From NCBI GenBank assembly GCA_947381325.1, contig CANCUP010000012.1, forward strand, positions 1-35,366: a stretch of DNA of 35,366 nt, in the 5' to 3' direction. Positions 1 to 6,802 of the stretch are shown one piece after another. Position numbers and translations under genes: made by a program. This stretch comes from Comamonadaceae bacterium. GTDB taxonomy: Bacteria; Pseudomonadota; Gammaproteobacteria; Burkholderiales; Burkholderiaceae_C. A model generated the notes under the pieces. The model searched no databases. It had not been told where the DNA came from and worked only from the letters and a program-made list of their open reading frames with translations. Within the stretch, counting starts at the first letter, position 1; each line of letters begins with the position of its first letter.

Positions 1-93
1 GGCCTTGGCAGCTTGGGTGATGGTTTGAATGGCTTCGGGCGTCAGTCGCATGGGTTTGACCTTAGGTCGGGCAGCCATCACGAGCAAGGCCAT
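1..93 (-). CDS. N-terminal fragment of an unidentified protein (runs off the left edge)
   Basis: An open minus-strand frame begins with ATG at 93, three bases after the stop of the OsmC-like gene, and stays open to the window edge (31 codons). A second ATG at 51 begins with MRLTPEAIQTITQ and could be the true start. The tight spacing suggests co-transcription with the OsmC-like gene. An N-terminus of this style is seen in small nucleotidyltransferase-domain proteins, but the fragment is too short to assign a family, so no function is claimed. Confidence 0.5.
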   Translation of the reverse strand, partial: MALLVMAARPKVKPMRLTPEAIQTITQAAKA

Positions 94-96
94 GGC

Positions 97-546
97 TCAA
101 GCCTCCACCACCTCAAAACTGGTGGTGATCTCTGCGGTTTTGCCGAGCATGATGCTGGCCGAGCAGTATTTGTCATGGCTCATGGCAATGGCGCGTTCCA
201 CAGCCACCTCGGGGATGGCTTTGCCAGTGACGGTGAAGTGCATGTTGATCTTGGTGAAGACCTTGGGGTCCACCTCGGCGCGTTCGCTGGTGAGTTTGAC
301 GCTGCAACCGCGCACATCGTGGCGGCCGCGCTTCAAGATCAGCACCACATCGTAGGCGGTGCAGCCGCCAGTGCCAGCCAGCACAGTTTCCATGGGGCGC
401 GGCGCCAGGTTTTGGCCACCGTTGTCGGGCTTGGCTGTGTCGGGCGCGCCATCCATCGCGATGACGTGGCCACTGCCGGTTTCGGCCACAAAGCCCATGC
501 CTGAGCGGGTTCCGCTGTGACCGGTCCAGCTGACGGTGCATTCCAT
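97..546 (-). CDS. OsmC/Ohr-superfamily protein (YhfA-like)
   Basis: A 149-residue cytosolic protein of the OsmC fold. Family members are thiol-dependent peroxidases or of unknown role; the YhfA branch has no settled substrate. Two cysteines sit where the family places its reactive pair: Cys62 in GTGGCTAYD and Cys128 in HDKYCSAS. The motif PRPMETVLAGTGGC is typical. The frame could extend to 603, but ATG at 546 is chosen because AGGAGA lies just upstream and the protein then starts at the normal domain boundary. It is followed three bases later by the partial gene at the left edge. Family assignment is firm; physiological role is not. Confidence 0.9.
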   Translation of the reverse strand: MECTVSWTGHSGTRSGMGFVAETGSGHVIAMDGAPDTAKPDNGGQNLAPRPMETVLAGTGGCTAYDVVLILKRGRHDVRGCSVKLTSERAEVDPKVFTKINMHFTVTGKAIPEVAVERAIAMSHDKYCSASIMLGKTAEITTSFEVVEA

Positions 547-640
547 GTGTGGTTCTCCTAGGGGGGCGACTGAGTGATTCAAAGAGCCAGAATTGTCAGC
601 CAAAACCCGTCATGCTTTGAAAATCTGATTACACTGTGGG

Positions 641-701
641 CTTGTCTCCTCCACCCTCAAAAGTGGATTCAACCCCGAGTCGCAAGGCTCGGGGTTTTTT
701 T
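641..701 (+). ncRNA. Candidate small RNA (~60 nt) with CU-rich anti-SD segment and intrinsic terminator
   Basis: In the gap between two leftward genes, a -10-like TACACT (630-635) predicts a rightward start near 641. The transcript would begin CUUGUCUCCUCCACC. It contains a 5-bp hairpin with arms TCCAC (650-654) and GTGGA (663-667), and ends at a strong rho-independent terminator. The segment CUCCUCC is complementary to Shine-Dalgarno sequences, a feature of several riboregulators. The -35 region (about 607-612) is poor. No open frame of useful length begins after the promoter. No known RNA family is recognised; this is an inference from structure. Confidence 0.4.
674..701 (+). terminator. 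Rho-independent terminator
   Basis: Perfect arms CCCCGAG and CTCGGGG (about 673-679 and 688-694) enclose a short loop and are followed by seven T residues on the plus strand. The T-run overlaps the TAA stop of the leftward DUF535 gene. On the minus strand no T-run follows, so the terminator works rightward and implies a rightward transcript in this gap. Confidence 0.8.
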
Positions 702-1614
702 ATGCCCGCAGCTGCTGTGCGGCCTGCACGCAAGCGTCGATCACCTGCTGGCGCATTTGGTTGCGCCGACGCAGTTGCGAGCGTTTGCTCGACGCCACTT
801 CGCTCTCAGGCCGCGCCTGCCAGTGCAGCGGCAGCGTCCAGTGCCGAGGCGACAAGGCATGTTCGGCGCCCAGTTCTTGCCAAAGCGCGTCGTAGCTGAT
901 GCCCACCCGCTGCGACAAACTGCCATAGCCCGCATAAGCGTGCCCACGGTCGCTCACCCCCACCAGACCCGCCAAACCCCAGCCTTGCGCCAAGCCTTGC
1001 AGCGCGTTGAGCAAGACGCCGCTGGGCCGGGTGCGTTCCATCAGCTGGGTGAAGTCTTTCACCAAATCTTTGCCTTCTTGCGAGCCCTGCACATTGCCCA
1101 CGACCAGCACCGGGGCCGCCGAATCGCCACCCAGCAGCGGGGACGGCAAGACGCTGAAGGCCGCGCGCATGACGGCTTGGCCATCGAGCTCCAAATGCAA
1201 CTCCAACTCGCCCTCTCGGCTCAAGGCGCGTCCGGGGCGCAGCACGATGCGCACGTGGCGCTCTTTGATCGTCCATTCGCACAGCGTCCACTGGTGTGCG
1301 GCATACAAGTCCAGCACGCGGGCCGGCGTCAGCGTGTGCGAGATCCAATCGAAGTGCGCCAGCTCTGCTTGGGCGCGGTGTTGGGCGTCCAAGCCGGTCC
1401 ACAAATAAGCCCGCGTGCAGCGCAGCAAGAGCAGTGGGTCGCTGTCGAGCAACGGGGCCAAACCGAGCTGGTGCAAGTGCGCATGCACAGCACGGATGTG
1501 CGCGCCATGCCACAGGTAACGCAACCGAAATTTCAGGCGCCGCTTGAAGGTTTGCAGCGCGCCGCCAGACCCATCGTCGGTTTGTTTGAAAAAGGAGGCG
1601 GCGGTGAGTAGCAC
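700..1614 (-). CDS. DUF535 (VirK/YbjX) family protein
   Basis: A 304-residue protein of the DUF535 family, related to VirK of Shigella and YbjX of E. coli, which are linked to envelope and antimicrobial-peptide phenotypes but lack a known biochemical activity. Family hallmarks seen are VLVVGNVQGSQEG near residue 170, the helical stretch with LLNALQGLAQGWGL near 205, and the C-terminal Arg-rich segment SKRSQLRRRNQMR. The start is a GTG at 1614 with no good Shine-Dalgarno site, so the exact N-terminus is uncertain. The TAA stop lies in the T-run of the opposing terminator. It is divergent from ilvA. Confidence 0.85.
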   Translation of the reverse strand: MLLTAASFFKQTDDGSGGALQTFKRRLKFRLRYLWHGAHIRAVHAHLHQLGLAPLLDSDPLLLLRCTRAYLWTGLDAQHRAQAELAHFDWISHTLTPARVLDLYAAHQWTLCEWTIKERHVRIVLRPGRALSREGELELHLELDGQAVMRAAFSVLPSPLLGGDSAAPVLVVGNVQGSQEGKDLVKDFTQLMERTRPSGVLLNALQGLAQGWGLAGLVGVSDRGHAYAGYGSLSQRVGISYDALWQELGAEHALSPRHWTLPLHWQARPESEVASSKRSQLRRRNQMRQQVIDACVQAAQQLRA

Positions 1615-1625
1615 TTAGGAATAAC

Positions 1626-1654
1626 TTGTTTTTCAGTCAGGCGCTCAGTGTAGT
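1626..1654 (+). promoter_or_regulatory. Possible ilvA promoter
   Basis: TTGTTT (1626-1631) and TGTAGT (1649-1654) are separated by 17 bases in the 117-base gap upstream of ilvA. The -10 is only a partial match, so this is a weak call. No leader peptide or attenuator was seen. Confidence 0.3.
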
Positions 1655-1731
1655 GGCTCGGTGCTGCAGCAGCCAGCCCACGCAGGGCGTGGCAGCGCTG
1701 CCAACGCACAGCCATAAGAGACAATCGCGGC

Positions 1732-3309
1732 ATGTCTACCCGTCCTGCCAAAGCCCACACCCTGACCCCCGCCGACTATCTGAAAAAAATCTTGACCGCA
1801 CGCGTCTACGACGTGGCCCAAGAGTCTGCGCTGGAAGTGGCCAAAAACCTCAGCCGCCGTCTGCACAACACCGTGCTGCTCAAGCGCGAAGACCAGCAAC
1901 CGGTGTTCAGCTTCAAGTTGCGCGGCGCCTACAACAAGATGGCGCACCTCACGCCTGCGCAATTGAAAAAGGGGGTGATCTGCGCCTCCGCAGGCAACCA
2001 CGCCCAAGGCGTGGCGCTGGGTGCCAGCCGCCTCGGGGCCAAAGCCGTGATCGTGATGCCTGTGACCACGCCCGCTTTGAAGATCGAAGCCGTCAAAGCC
2101 CTGGGTGGCGAAGTGGTGCTGCATGGCGACAGCTACTCCGACGCGCACCAGCACGCGCTCACGCTGGAGAAGAAAAACGGCATGACCTTTGTGCACCCGT
2201 TCGACGACCCCGAGGTGATTGCCGGCCAAGGCACCATCGCGATGGAAATGCTGCGCCAGCACCAAGGCCCGCTCGACGCCGTGTTTGTGGCCATTGGCGG
2301 GGGCGGCCTGATTTCTGGCGTGGCCAACTACATCAAGGCGGTGCGCCCCGAGATCAAGGTCATCGGCGTTCAAATGGACGACTCCTCGGCCATGATGCAG
2401 TCGGTGGCCAAAGGCCAACGGGTGGCCCTCACCGATGTGGGCCTGTTCTCCGACGGCACGGCGGTGAAACTGGTGGGCGAAGAAACCTTCCGCATTTCAC
2501 GCACGTTGGTCGACAGCTACATCACCGTCGACACCGACGCGGTGTGCGCCGCCATCAAAGACGTGTTTGTCGACACCCGCAGCATCGTCGAACCCGCAGG
2601 GGCGCTGGCGGTGGCCGCCATCAAACAGTACGTGGCCGCGCACAAAACCAAAGGCGAAACCTACGCCGCCATTTTGTGCGGCGCCAACATGAACTTTGAC
2701 CGCCTGCGCTTTGTGGCCGAGCGCGCCGAAGTAGGTGAAGAACGCGAAGCCTTGTTCGCTGTGACCATCCCCGAGCAGCCGGGTAGCCTGCGCCGCTTTT
2801 GCGAGCTGATTGGTCAGCTGCCCAGCTTTGGCGGTGGCAAAACCCCACGCAGCGTGACCGAGTTCAACTACCGGCTCAGCGACGCCGACCAAGCCCATGT
2901 GTTTGTGGGCTTGACCACCGGCGTCAAGGGCGAGAGCAGCAAAATTGCGACCCACTTCACCAAGCATGGCTTTGAAGCCATCGACCTGACCCACGACGAA
3001 CTGGCCAAAGAACACCTGCGCCACATGGTGGGCGGTCACTCGGCCTTGGCCCAACAAGAACGCTTGCTGCGCTTTGAATTTCCAGAACGCCCCGGCGCCT
3101 TGATGAAGTTTTTGCTGGCCATGCGCCCGGGCTGGAACATCAGCCTGTTTCATTACCGCAACCAAGGCGCAGACTACGGCCGCATCTTGATGGGTCTGCA
3201 AGTGCCCAAGGCCGACGACAAAGCATTTGCCAAGTTCTTGCTGACCTTGGGCTACCCTCACGTCGAAGAAACCAAGAACCCGGCTTACCGCTTGTTTTTG
3301 CAGCGTTGA
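1732..3309 (+). CDS. ilvA: Threonine ammonia-lyase, biosynthetic (threonine deaminase)
   Basis: Converts L-threonine to 2-oxobutanoate and ammonia, the committed step to isoleucine, in the cytosol with pyridoxal phosphate. At 525 residues it has the full biosynthetic length. The catalytic domain (about 15-335) contains the PLP lysine in VFSFKLRGAYNK (Lys62, the same number as in E. coli), the SAGNHAQGVA phosphate/substrate loop and the GGGGLISG glycine loop. Two ACT-like regulatory segments follow (about 345-430 and 440-520), marked by IPEQPGSLRRFCEL and FPERPGALMKFL. They indicate allosteric control by isoleucine and valine, as known for the family. It stands alone, with divergent DUF535 upstream and convergent gspC downstream. 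Confidence 0.97.
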   Translation: MSTRPAKAHTLTPADYLKKILTARVYDVAQESALEVAKNLSRRLHNTVLLKREDQQPVFSFKLRGAYNKMAHLTPAQLKKGVICASAGNHAQGVALGASRLGAKAVIVMPVTTPALKIEAVKALGGEVVLHGDSYSDAHQHALTLEKKNGMTFVHPFDDPEVIAGQGTIAMEMLRQHQGPLDAVFVAIGGGGLISGVANYIKAVRPEIKVIGVQMDDSSAMMQSVAKGQRVALTDVGLFSDGTAVKLVGEETFRISRTLVDSYITVDTDAVCAAIKDVFVDTRSIVEPAGALAVAAIKQYVAAHKTKGETYAAILCGANMNFDRLRFVAERAEVGEEREALFAVTIPEQPGSLRRFCELIGQLPSFGGGKTPRSVTEFNYRLSDADQAHVFVGLTTGVKGESSKIATHFTKHGFEAIDLTHDELAKEHLRHMVGGHSALAQQERLLRFEFPERPGALMKFLLAMRPGWNISLFHYRNQGADYGRILMGLQVPKADDKAFAKFLLTLGYPHVEETKNPAYRLFLQR

Positions 3310-3373
3310 CAGGGGCTGGGTGCGGATCGAAGCGCTCGGGCACGCGCAGCATGGGGCCCCAAGCCCTCACCCG

Positions 3374-3814
3374 TCATCTGCGCGCAGGCAATTCGAGTGT
3401 CAGGGTGGCTGCCGCGTCAGCACCCAAGCCTAGGTTCGCCCGCCGGCCTTGCACCGACTGCAACACCCAGCCCTCCGCCACCGGCGCACCCAATCGGTAA
3501 GGCTTGGCGGGTTTTCCGTCCACGGCGATCAAGGCAGCGCCTTGCGATGGGCCACCGGCCAACACCCCCACCAACTGAAAGCGGCTGGCCAAAGCCGGTG
3601 CTGCCACAGGCCCTGCCGCCACCAGCCCCAAGCTGCGCGCAGTGGCTGTGGCGTCCACCGCCAAGGCTGGCTCAGCCTGCGGGATCGATGGGCTGCTGGC
3701 CATGTCCTGGCCGGTGCCGCGCAACACCCACGATGTGGCGCTGAAAGCCACCAAAGCCCACACCAGCAAGGCGGTGGTGTGGACCAACAAAAAAGGGGCG
3801 CGTGTGGGCAACAT
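3374..3814 (-). CDS. gspC: Type II secretion inner-membrane protein GspC (short form)
   Basis: GspC links the inner-membrane platform to the secretin. The 146-residue product has a short cytoplasmic N-terminus, one membrane helix (about residues 6-28), a linker, and a periplasmic homology-region-like domain (about 75-143) with FQLVGVLAGG and ALIAVDGKPAKPYRLG, which resemble the GspC HR domain. It ends there, lacking the PDZ or coiled-coil domain of longer relatives. The gene is divergent from gspG with 21 bases between start codons. ATG 3814 is chosen because the membrane segment follows directly. There is no Shine-Dalgarno site, and a GATAAT box lies six bases upstream, so the mRNA may be leaderless. 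Confidence 0.85.
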   Translation of the reverse strand: MLPTRAPFLLVHTTALLVWALVAFSATSWVLRGTGQDMASSPSIPQAEPALAVDATATARSLGLVAAGPVAAPALASRFQLVGVLAGGPSQGAALIAVDGKPAKPYRLGAPVAEGWVLQSVQGRRANLGLGADAAATLTLELPARR

Positions 3815-3820
3815 GTGGGC

Positions 3821-3828
3821 ATTATCAT
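3821..3828. promoter_or_regulatory. Overlapping divergent -10 elements for gspC and gspG
   Basis: The 21-base gap between the gspC and gspG start codons holds GATAAT reading leftward (3826-3821) and TATCAT reading rightward (3823-3828). They are six and seven bases from the respective ATGs, so transcription would begin at or next to the start codons. Neither gene has a Shine-Dalgarno sequence. The -35 regions would lie inside the opposite coding sequence and are not good matches. This is an inference from spacing. Confidence 0.4.
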
Positions 3829-3835
3829 TCAGCCT

Positions 3836-4279
3836 ATGAATACTTTCGAAATACCCCAACATCCCAATCGACGCCAACGCGGCTTCACCCTGATTGAGCT
3901 CATGGTGGTGTTGGCCATCATCGGCGTGCTGGCCGCATTGGTCGTGCCCAACGTGCTCGACCGCGCCGACCACGCGCGTGGCACAGCCGCCCGCACCGAC
4001 GTGAACAACCTCATGCAAGCCCTCAAGCTCTACCGCTTGGACAACCAGCGCTACCCCGCGGCCGAGCAGGGGTTGCAAGCCTTGGTCACCAAGCCCACCA
4101 CAGGCCCTGCGCCACTCAACTGGAAACCCTACATCGACAAATTGCCCAACGACCCTTGGGGGCGCCCCTACCAGTACATGTTCCCCGGCGTGAAAGGCGA
4201 GGTCGATGTGATGTCTTTTGGCGCCGACGGACAACCGGGTGGTGATGGCAAAAACGCCGACATCGGCAGCTGGCAATAA
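3836..4279 (+). CDS. gspG: Type II secretion major pseudopilin GspG
   Basis: Main subunit of the periplasmic pseudopilus. The 147-residue precursor has a 16-residue leader ending RRQRG, then FTLIELMVVLAIIG, the type IV prepilin cleavage site and N-terminal helix with Glu at mature position 5. The C-terminus shows the calcium-binding and GspG signature: NDPWGRPYQY near 105, then SFGADGQPGGDG and a terminal ADIGSWQ. The start at 3836 gives a normal leader length. It begins the rightward operon and is followed eight bases later by gspH. Confidence 0.97.
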   Translation: MNTFEIPQHPNRRQRGFTLIELMVVLAIIGVLAALVVPNVLDRADHARGTAARTDVNNLMQALKLYRLDNQRYPAAEQGLQALVTKPTTGPAPLNWKPYIDKLPNDPWGRPYQYMFPGVKGEVDVMSFGADGQPGGDGKNADIGSWQ

Positions 4280-4287
4280 CCCTGGCC

Positions 4288-4719
4288 ATGCAGCGCCAGC
4301 GCGGCCTGACCTTGTTGGAGCTGTTGGTGGTGCTGGCCATCATCGGTTTTGTCACGGCAGGCGTCGCCCTGTCTCTGCGTGATGGCCAACAAACCCAACT
4401 CGAGAACGAAGCGCAGCGCCTGATGGCGCATCTCGAGGCCGCACGCGTCAGCGCGCGCACCAGCGGCGTCACCCTGGTTTGGCGCAGCACAGAAAATGGC
4501 TACACCATCGTGCGCCCCGGCAACAAGCCCTTCAAAACCGAGCCATGGCTCTACCCCACCACCGTGGTCACGGCCTCGACCACCCCTGTGGTGCTGGGGC
4601 CAGAGCCCATCATGGCCCGCGTCACCTTCACCCTCAGCCAAGCGGGTTCAGCGCCCAGCCACACACCCGCTGTGCGCATTGGCAGCGATGGGCTGCGCCC
4701 GTTTGAGAGGCTGCCATGA
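4288..4719 (+). CDS. gspH: Type II secretion minor pseudopilin GspH
   Basis: A 143-residue minor pseudopilin. The short leader MQRQRG is cleaved before LTLLELLVVLAIIG, with Glu at mature position 5. The rest is a GspH-like beta-rich domain (TLVWRSTENGYTIV and a C-terminal VRIGSDGLRPF). The stop overlaps the start of gspI (ATGA, 4716-4719), so the two are translationally coupled. Confidence 0.92.
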   Translation: MQRQRGLTLLELLVVLAIIGFVTAGVALSLRDGQQTQLENEAQRLMAHLEAARVSARTSGVTLVWRSTENGYTIVRPGNKPFKTEPWLYPTTVVTASTTPVVLGPEPIMARVTFTLSQAGSAPSHTPAVRIGSDGLRPFERLP

Positions 4720-5102
4720 CCGCCCCTCAAGGCACGCCGCACCGCGGCCGAGCGGATGGCGGCTTTACCCTGATCGAGGTGTTGGTGGCCTTGGCCATCG
4801 TGGCCCTGGCCTTGATGACCGCACTCAAAGTCAGCGGCGCCTTGGTGGGCAATGCGCAACGTCAAGCCGATGTGCTGTTGGGGCAAATTTGCGCCGACAA
4901 CGCCATCCATCAACTGCGACTGGCCCAACAACTCCCCGGCGTGGGCAATTCGCAGGTGTCTTGCCCCCAAGCCGGGCGTGAGTTGCAGGTGGCCTTGACC
5001 GTTCGCAGCACACCCAACCCCTCTTTCAGGCGCGTGGATGCGCAGGTGTTTGATGCCAGCACGCCCATCCTGCGGGTCACCACACTGATAGGACGCTACT
5101 GA
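4716..5102 (+). CDS. gspI: Type II secretion minor pseudopilin GspI
   Basis: A 128-residue minor pseudopilin of the pseudopilus tip complex. The leader ends GG (residues 15-16) before FTLIEVLVALAIVALAL, with Glu at mature position 5. Its place between gspH and gspJ and its short length fit GspI, as does the final segment (VRSTPNPSFRRVDAQVFD). It starts inside the gspH stop and is followed eight bases later by gspJ. Confidence 0.93.
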   Translation: MTAPQGTPHRGRADGGFTLIEVLVALAIVALALMTALKVSGALVGNAQRQADVLLGQICADNAIHQLRLAQQLPGVGNSQVSCPQAGRELQVALTVRSTPNPSFRRVDAQVFDASTPILRVTTLIGRY

Positions 5103-5110
5103 GCCCGGCC

Positions 5111-5800
5111 ATGAAAACCCAACGCGGCTTCACCCTGGTTGAACTGCTCATCGCCATCGCCCTGATGGCCGTGGTGGCGGGTCTGAGTTGGCGCGGCCTG
5201 GATGGCTTGGTGCGCACCCGCGATGTCACACAAGAACGCGTGGCCCAGACCTCGGTGCTGCAAACCGTGCTCGCCCAATGGCGTGCCGACCTGGACGCCA
5301 TGCAGCCGGTCTCTGGGCTGAACGACGCGGGCGTGTCTTGGGACGGTCAGGTGCTGCGCATCACCCGCCGCAGCAGCGCGCGACTGGGCGACGGCAAAGA
5401 CCCCGGCTTGTGGGTGGTCGCCTGGACACGCCGCAGCCGCAACGACCGCCAAGACAGCGCAACGCAGTGGATGCGCTGGCAGTCGCCCGCCGTGCAAGAC
5501 CGCCAAGCCTTGAACTTGGCGTGGGAACAAGCCAAGCTCTGGAGCCAAAACGCCAGCGCGCAAGACGCGCCCAACGCCACCGTGTTGTTGGACTTGACGC
5601 AGTGGCAACTCACCTACTTTCGTGGCAATGCCTGGACCAACCCTTTGTCGAGCGACGGCAAAACCAACAGCAACGGAGCCGCCAACGCCACCCCGCCTGA
5701 CGCCATTCGCCTGCTGCTTGATTTGCCCCCAAGCGCCGGTTTACCCGGACGCTTGACGCTCGACTGGGTACGGCCTAACTTCAGCAACAGCAAGTCATGA
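5111..5800 (+). CDS. gspJ: Type II secretion minor pseudopilin GspJ
   Basis: A 229-residue minor pseudopilin. The leader MKTQRG is cleaved before FTLVELLIAIALMAVVAGLSWRGLDGL. The segment after the helix is a GspJ family hallmark, as are the long beta domain and the closing LPGRLTLDWVRP. Its stop overlaps the gspK start (ATGA, 5797-5800). In the family it forms the I-J-K tip that starts pseudopilus assembly. Confidence 0.93.
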   Translation: MKTQRGFTLVELLIAIALMAVVAGLSWRGLDGLVRTRDVTQERVAQTSVLQTVLAQWRADLDAMQPVSGLNDAGVSWDGQVLRITRRSSARLGDGKDPGLWVVAWTRRSRNDRQDSATQWMRWQSPAVQDRQALNLAWEQAKLWSQNASAQDAPNATVLLDLTQWQLTYFRGNAWTNPLSSDGKTNSNGAANATPPDAIRLLLDLPPSAGLPGRLTLDWVRPNFSNSKS

Positions 5801-6795
5801 CCCTGCCCGTGCGCCCTACCCCACACCAGCGCCAGCAGGGCGCGGCTTTGCTGGCCGCCATGTTGACGGTGGCCTTGGTGGCCACGCTGGCGGCGGGCGC
5901 CATGTGGCAACAGTGGCGTGCGGTCGAAGTGGAAGGGGCCGAGCGCCAACAAGCCCAAGCGCGTTGGCTGCTGCTGAGCGCGCTGGATTGGGCGCGGGTG
6001 ATCTTGCGCGAAGACGCCCGTGCCGACGGCCTGCACAACGCCCAGGCAGTCGACCACCTGGCCGAGCCCTGGGCCGTGCCTTTGCAACAGGTGCGGCTGT
6101 CGAGTTTTTTGTCGGCGCTCCCCGACGGCGCAAGCGACAGCGAGGACGAGGGTTTGAGCGATCAGGTGTTTTTGTCTGGCCAGATCGTCGACTTGCAATC
6201 CCGCCTCAACGTCGCGGGCTTGCTCAACGGCAACAAGATCAACCCCGCCATGCAGCAAGCCTTTGCGCGCTTGTTCAACGCCTTGGGACTGCCGCAAGAG
6301 CAACTGCAACGCTTGGTGCAAAACCTGCAAGCCGCCCAAGACACCACGCAAAGCGGCGCGCCGCTGATGCCACAACGCGTGGCGCAACTCAGCTGGTTGG
6401 GCTTGACGCCGCAAACCCTGTCTCAACTGCAAGCCCACATCACCCTCTTGCCGGTGCCAACCCCGGTCAACCTCAACACCGCCAGCGCCGAAGTGCTCTA
6501 CGCCAGCGTGCCTGGTTTGGCCTTGGCCGATGCCCAACGCTTGGTGGAGCAACGCACCCGCAACCACTGGGCCAGTCTGGACGACTTCAACCAAGCCGTG
6601 GGCCGCAACAGCGGCAACGCCAGCGAAGCAACCCACAGCGTGAACAGCAAATTTTTTGAAGTCTATGGCCGCTTGAGCATGCCCCAAACCACCTGGGCGG
6701 AGCGCTCGGTGGTGCAGCGCGATCAAGCCGATTTGAAGGTGCTGTGGCGCGACAGCGGGCAGTGGGCTGAAATGCAAACTAACTATCTACAATAG
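5797..6795 (+). CDS. gspK: Type II secretion pseudopilus tip protein GspK
   Basis: A 332-residue tip pseudopilin. The leader ends HQRQQG before AALLAAMLTVALVATLAAG. Mature position 5 is not Glu, as expected for GspK. The large globular domain includes LQSRLNVAGLL near residue 140, and helix-hairpin-helix-like repeats with PVNLNTASAEVLYASVPGL near 225 and WASLDDF near 265, both typical of GspK. It overlaps gspJ by four bases and is separated from gspL by seven. Confidence 0.93.
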   Translation: MTLPVRPTPHQRQQGAALLAAMLTVALVATLAAGAMWQQWRAVEVEGAERQQAQARWLLLSALDWARVILREDARADGLHNAQAVDHLAEPWAVPLQQVRLSSFLSALPDGASDSEDEGLSDQVFLSGQIVDLQSRLNVAGLLNGNKINPAMQQAFARLFNALGLPQEQLQRLVQNLQAAQDTTQSGAPLMPQRVAQLSWLGLTPQTLSQLQAHITLLPVPTPVNLNTASAEVLYASVPGLALADAQRLVEQRTRNHWASLDDFNQAVGRNSGNASEATHSVNSKFFEVYGRLSMPQTTWAERSVVQRDQADLKVLWRDSGQWAEMQTNYLQ

Positions 6796-6799
6796 TTTT
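6781..6799 (+). repeat. AT-rich hairpin between gspK and gspL
   Basis: Arms AACTAT (6781-6786) and ATAGTT (6792-6797) flank a five-base loop and are followed by two more T residues just before the gspL start. Inside it lies TACAAT (6788-6793), a good -10 without an obvious -35. The stretch stands out against the GC-rich operon, but the stem is weak. Confidence 0.3.
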
Positions 6800-6802
6800 C
6801 TC

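Noticed and set aside
3449-3835. Upstream extension of the gspG frame
   Set aside because: It runs antisense through gspC, and the prepilin leader at 3836 already gives the normal length.
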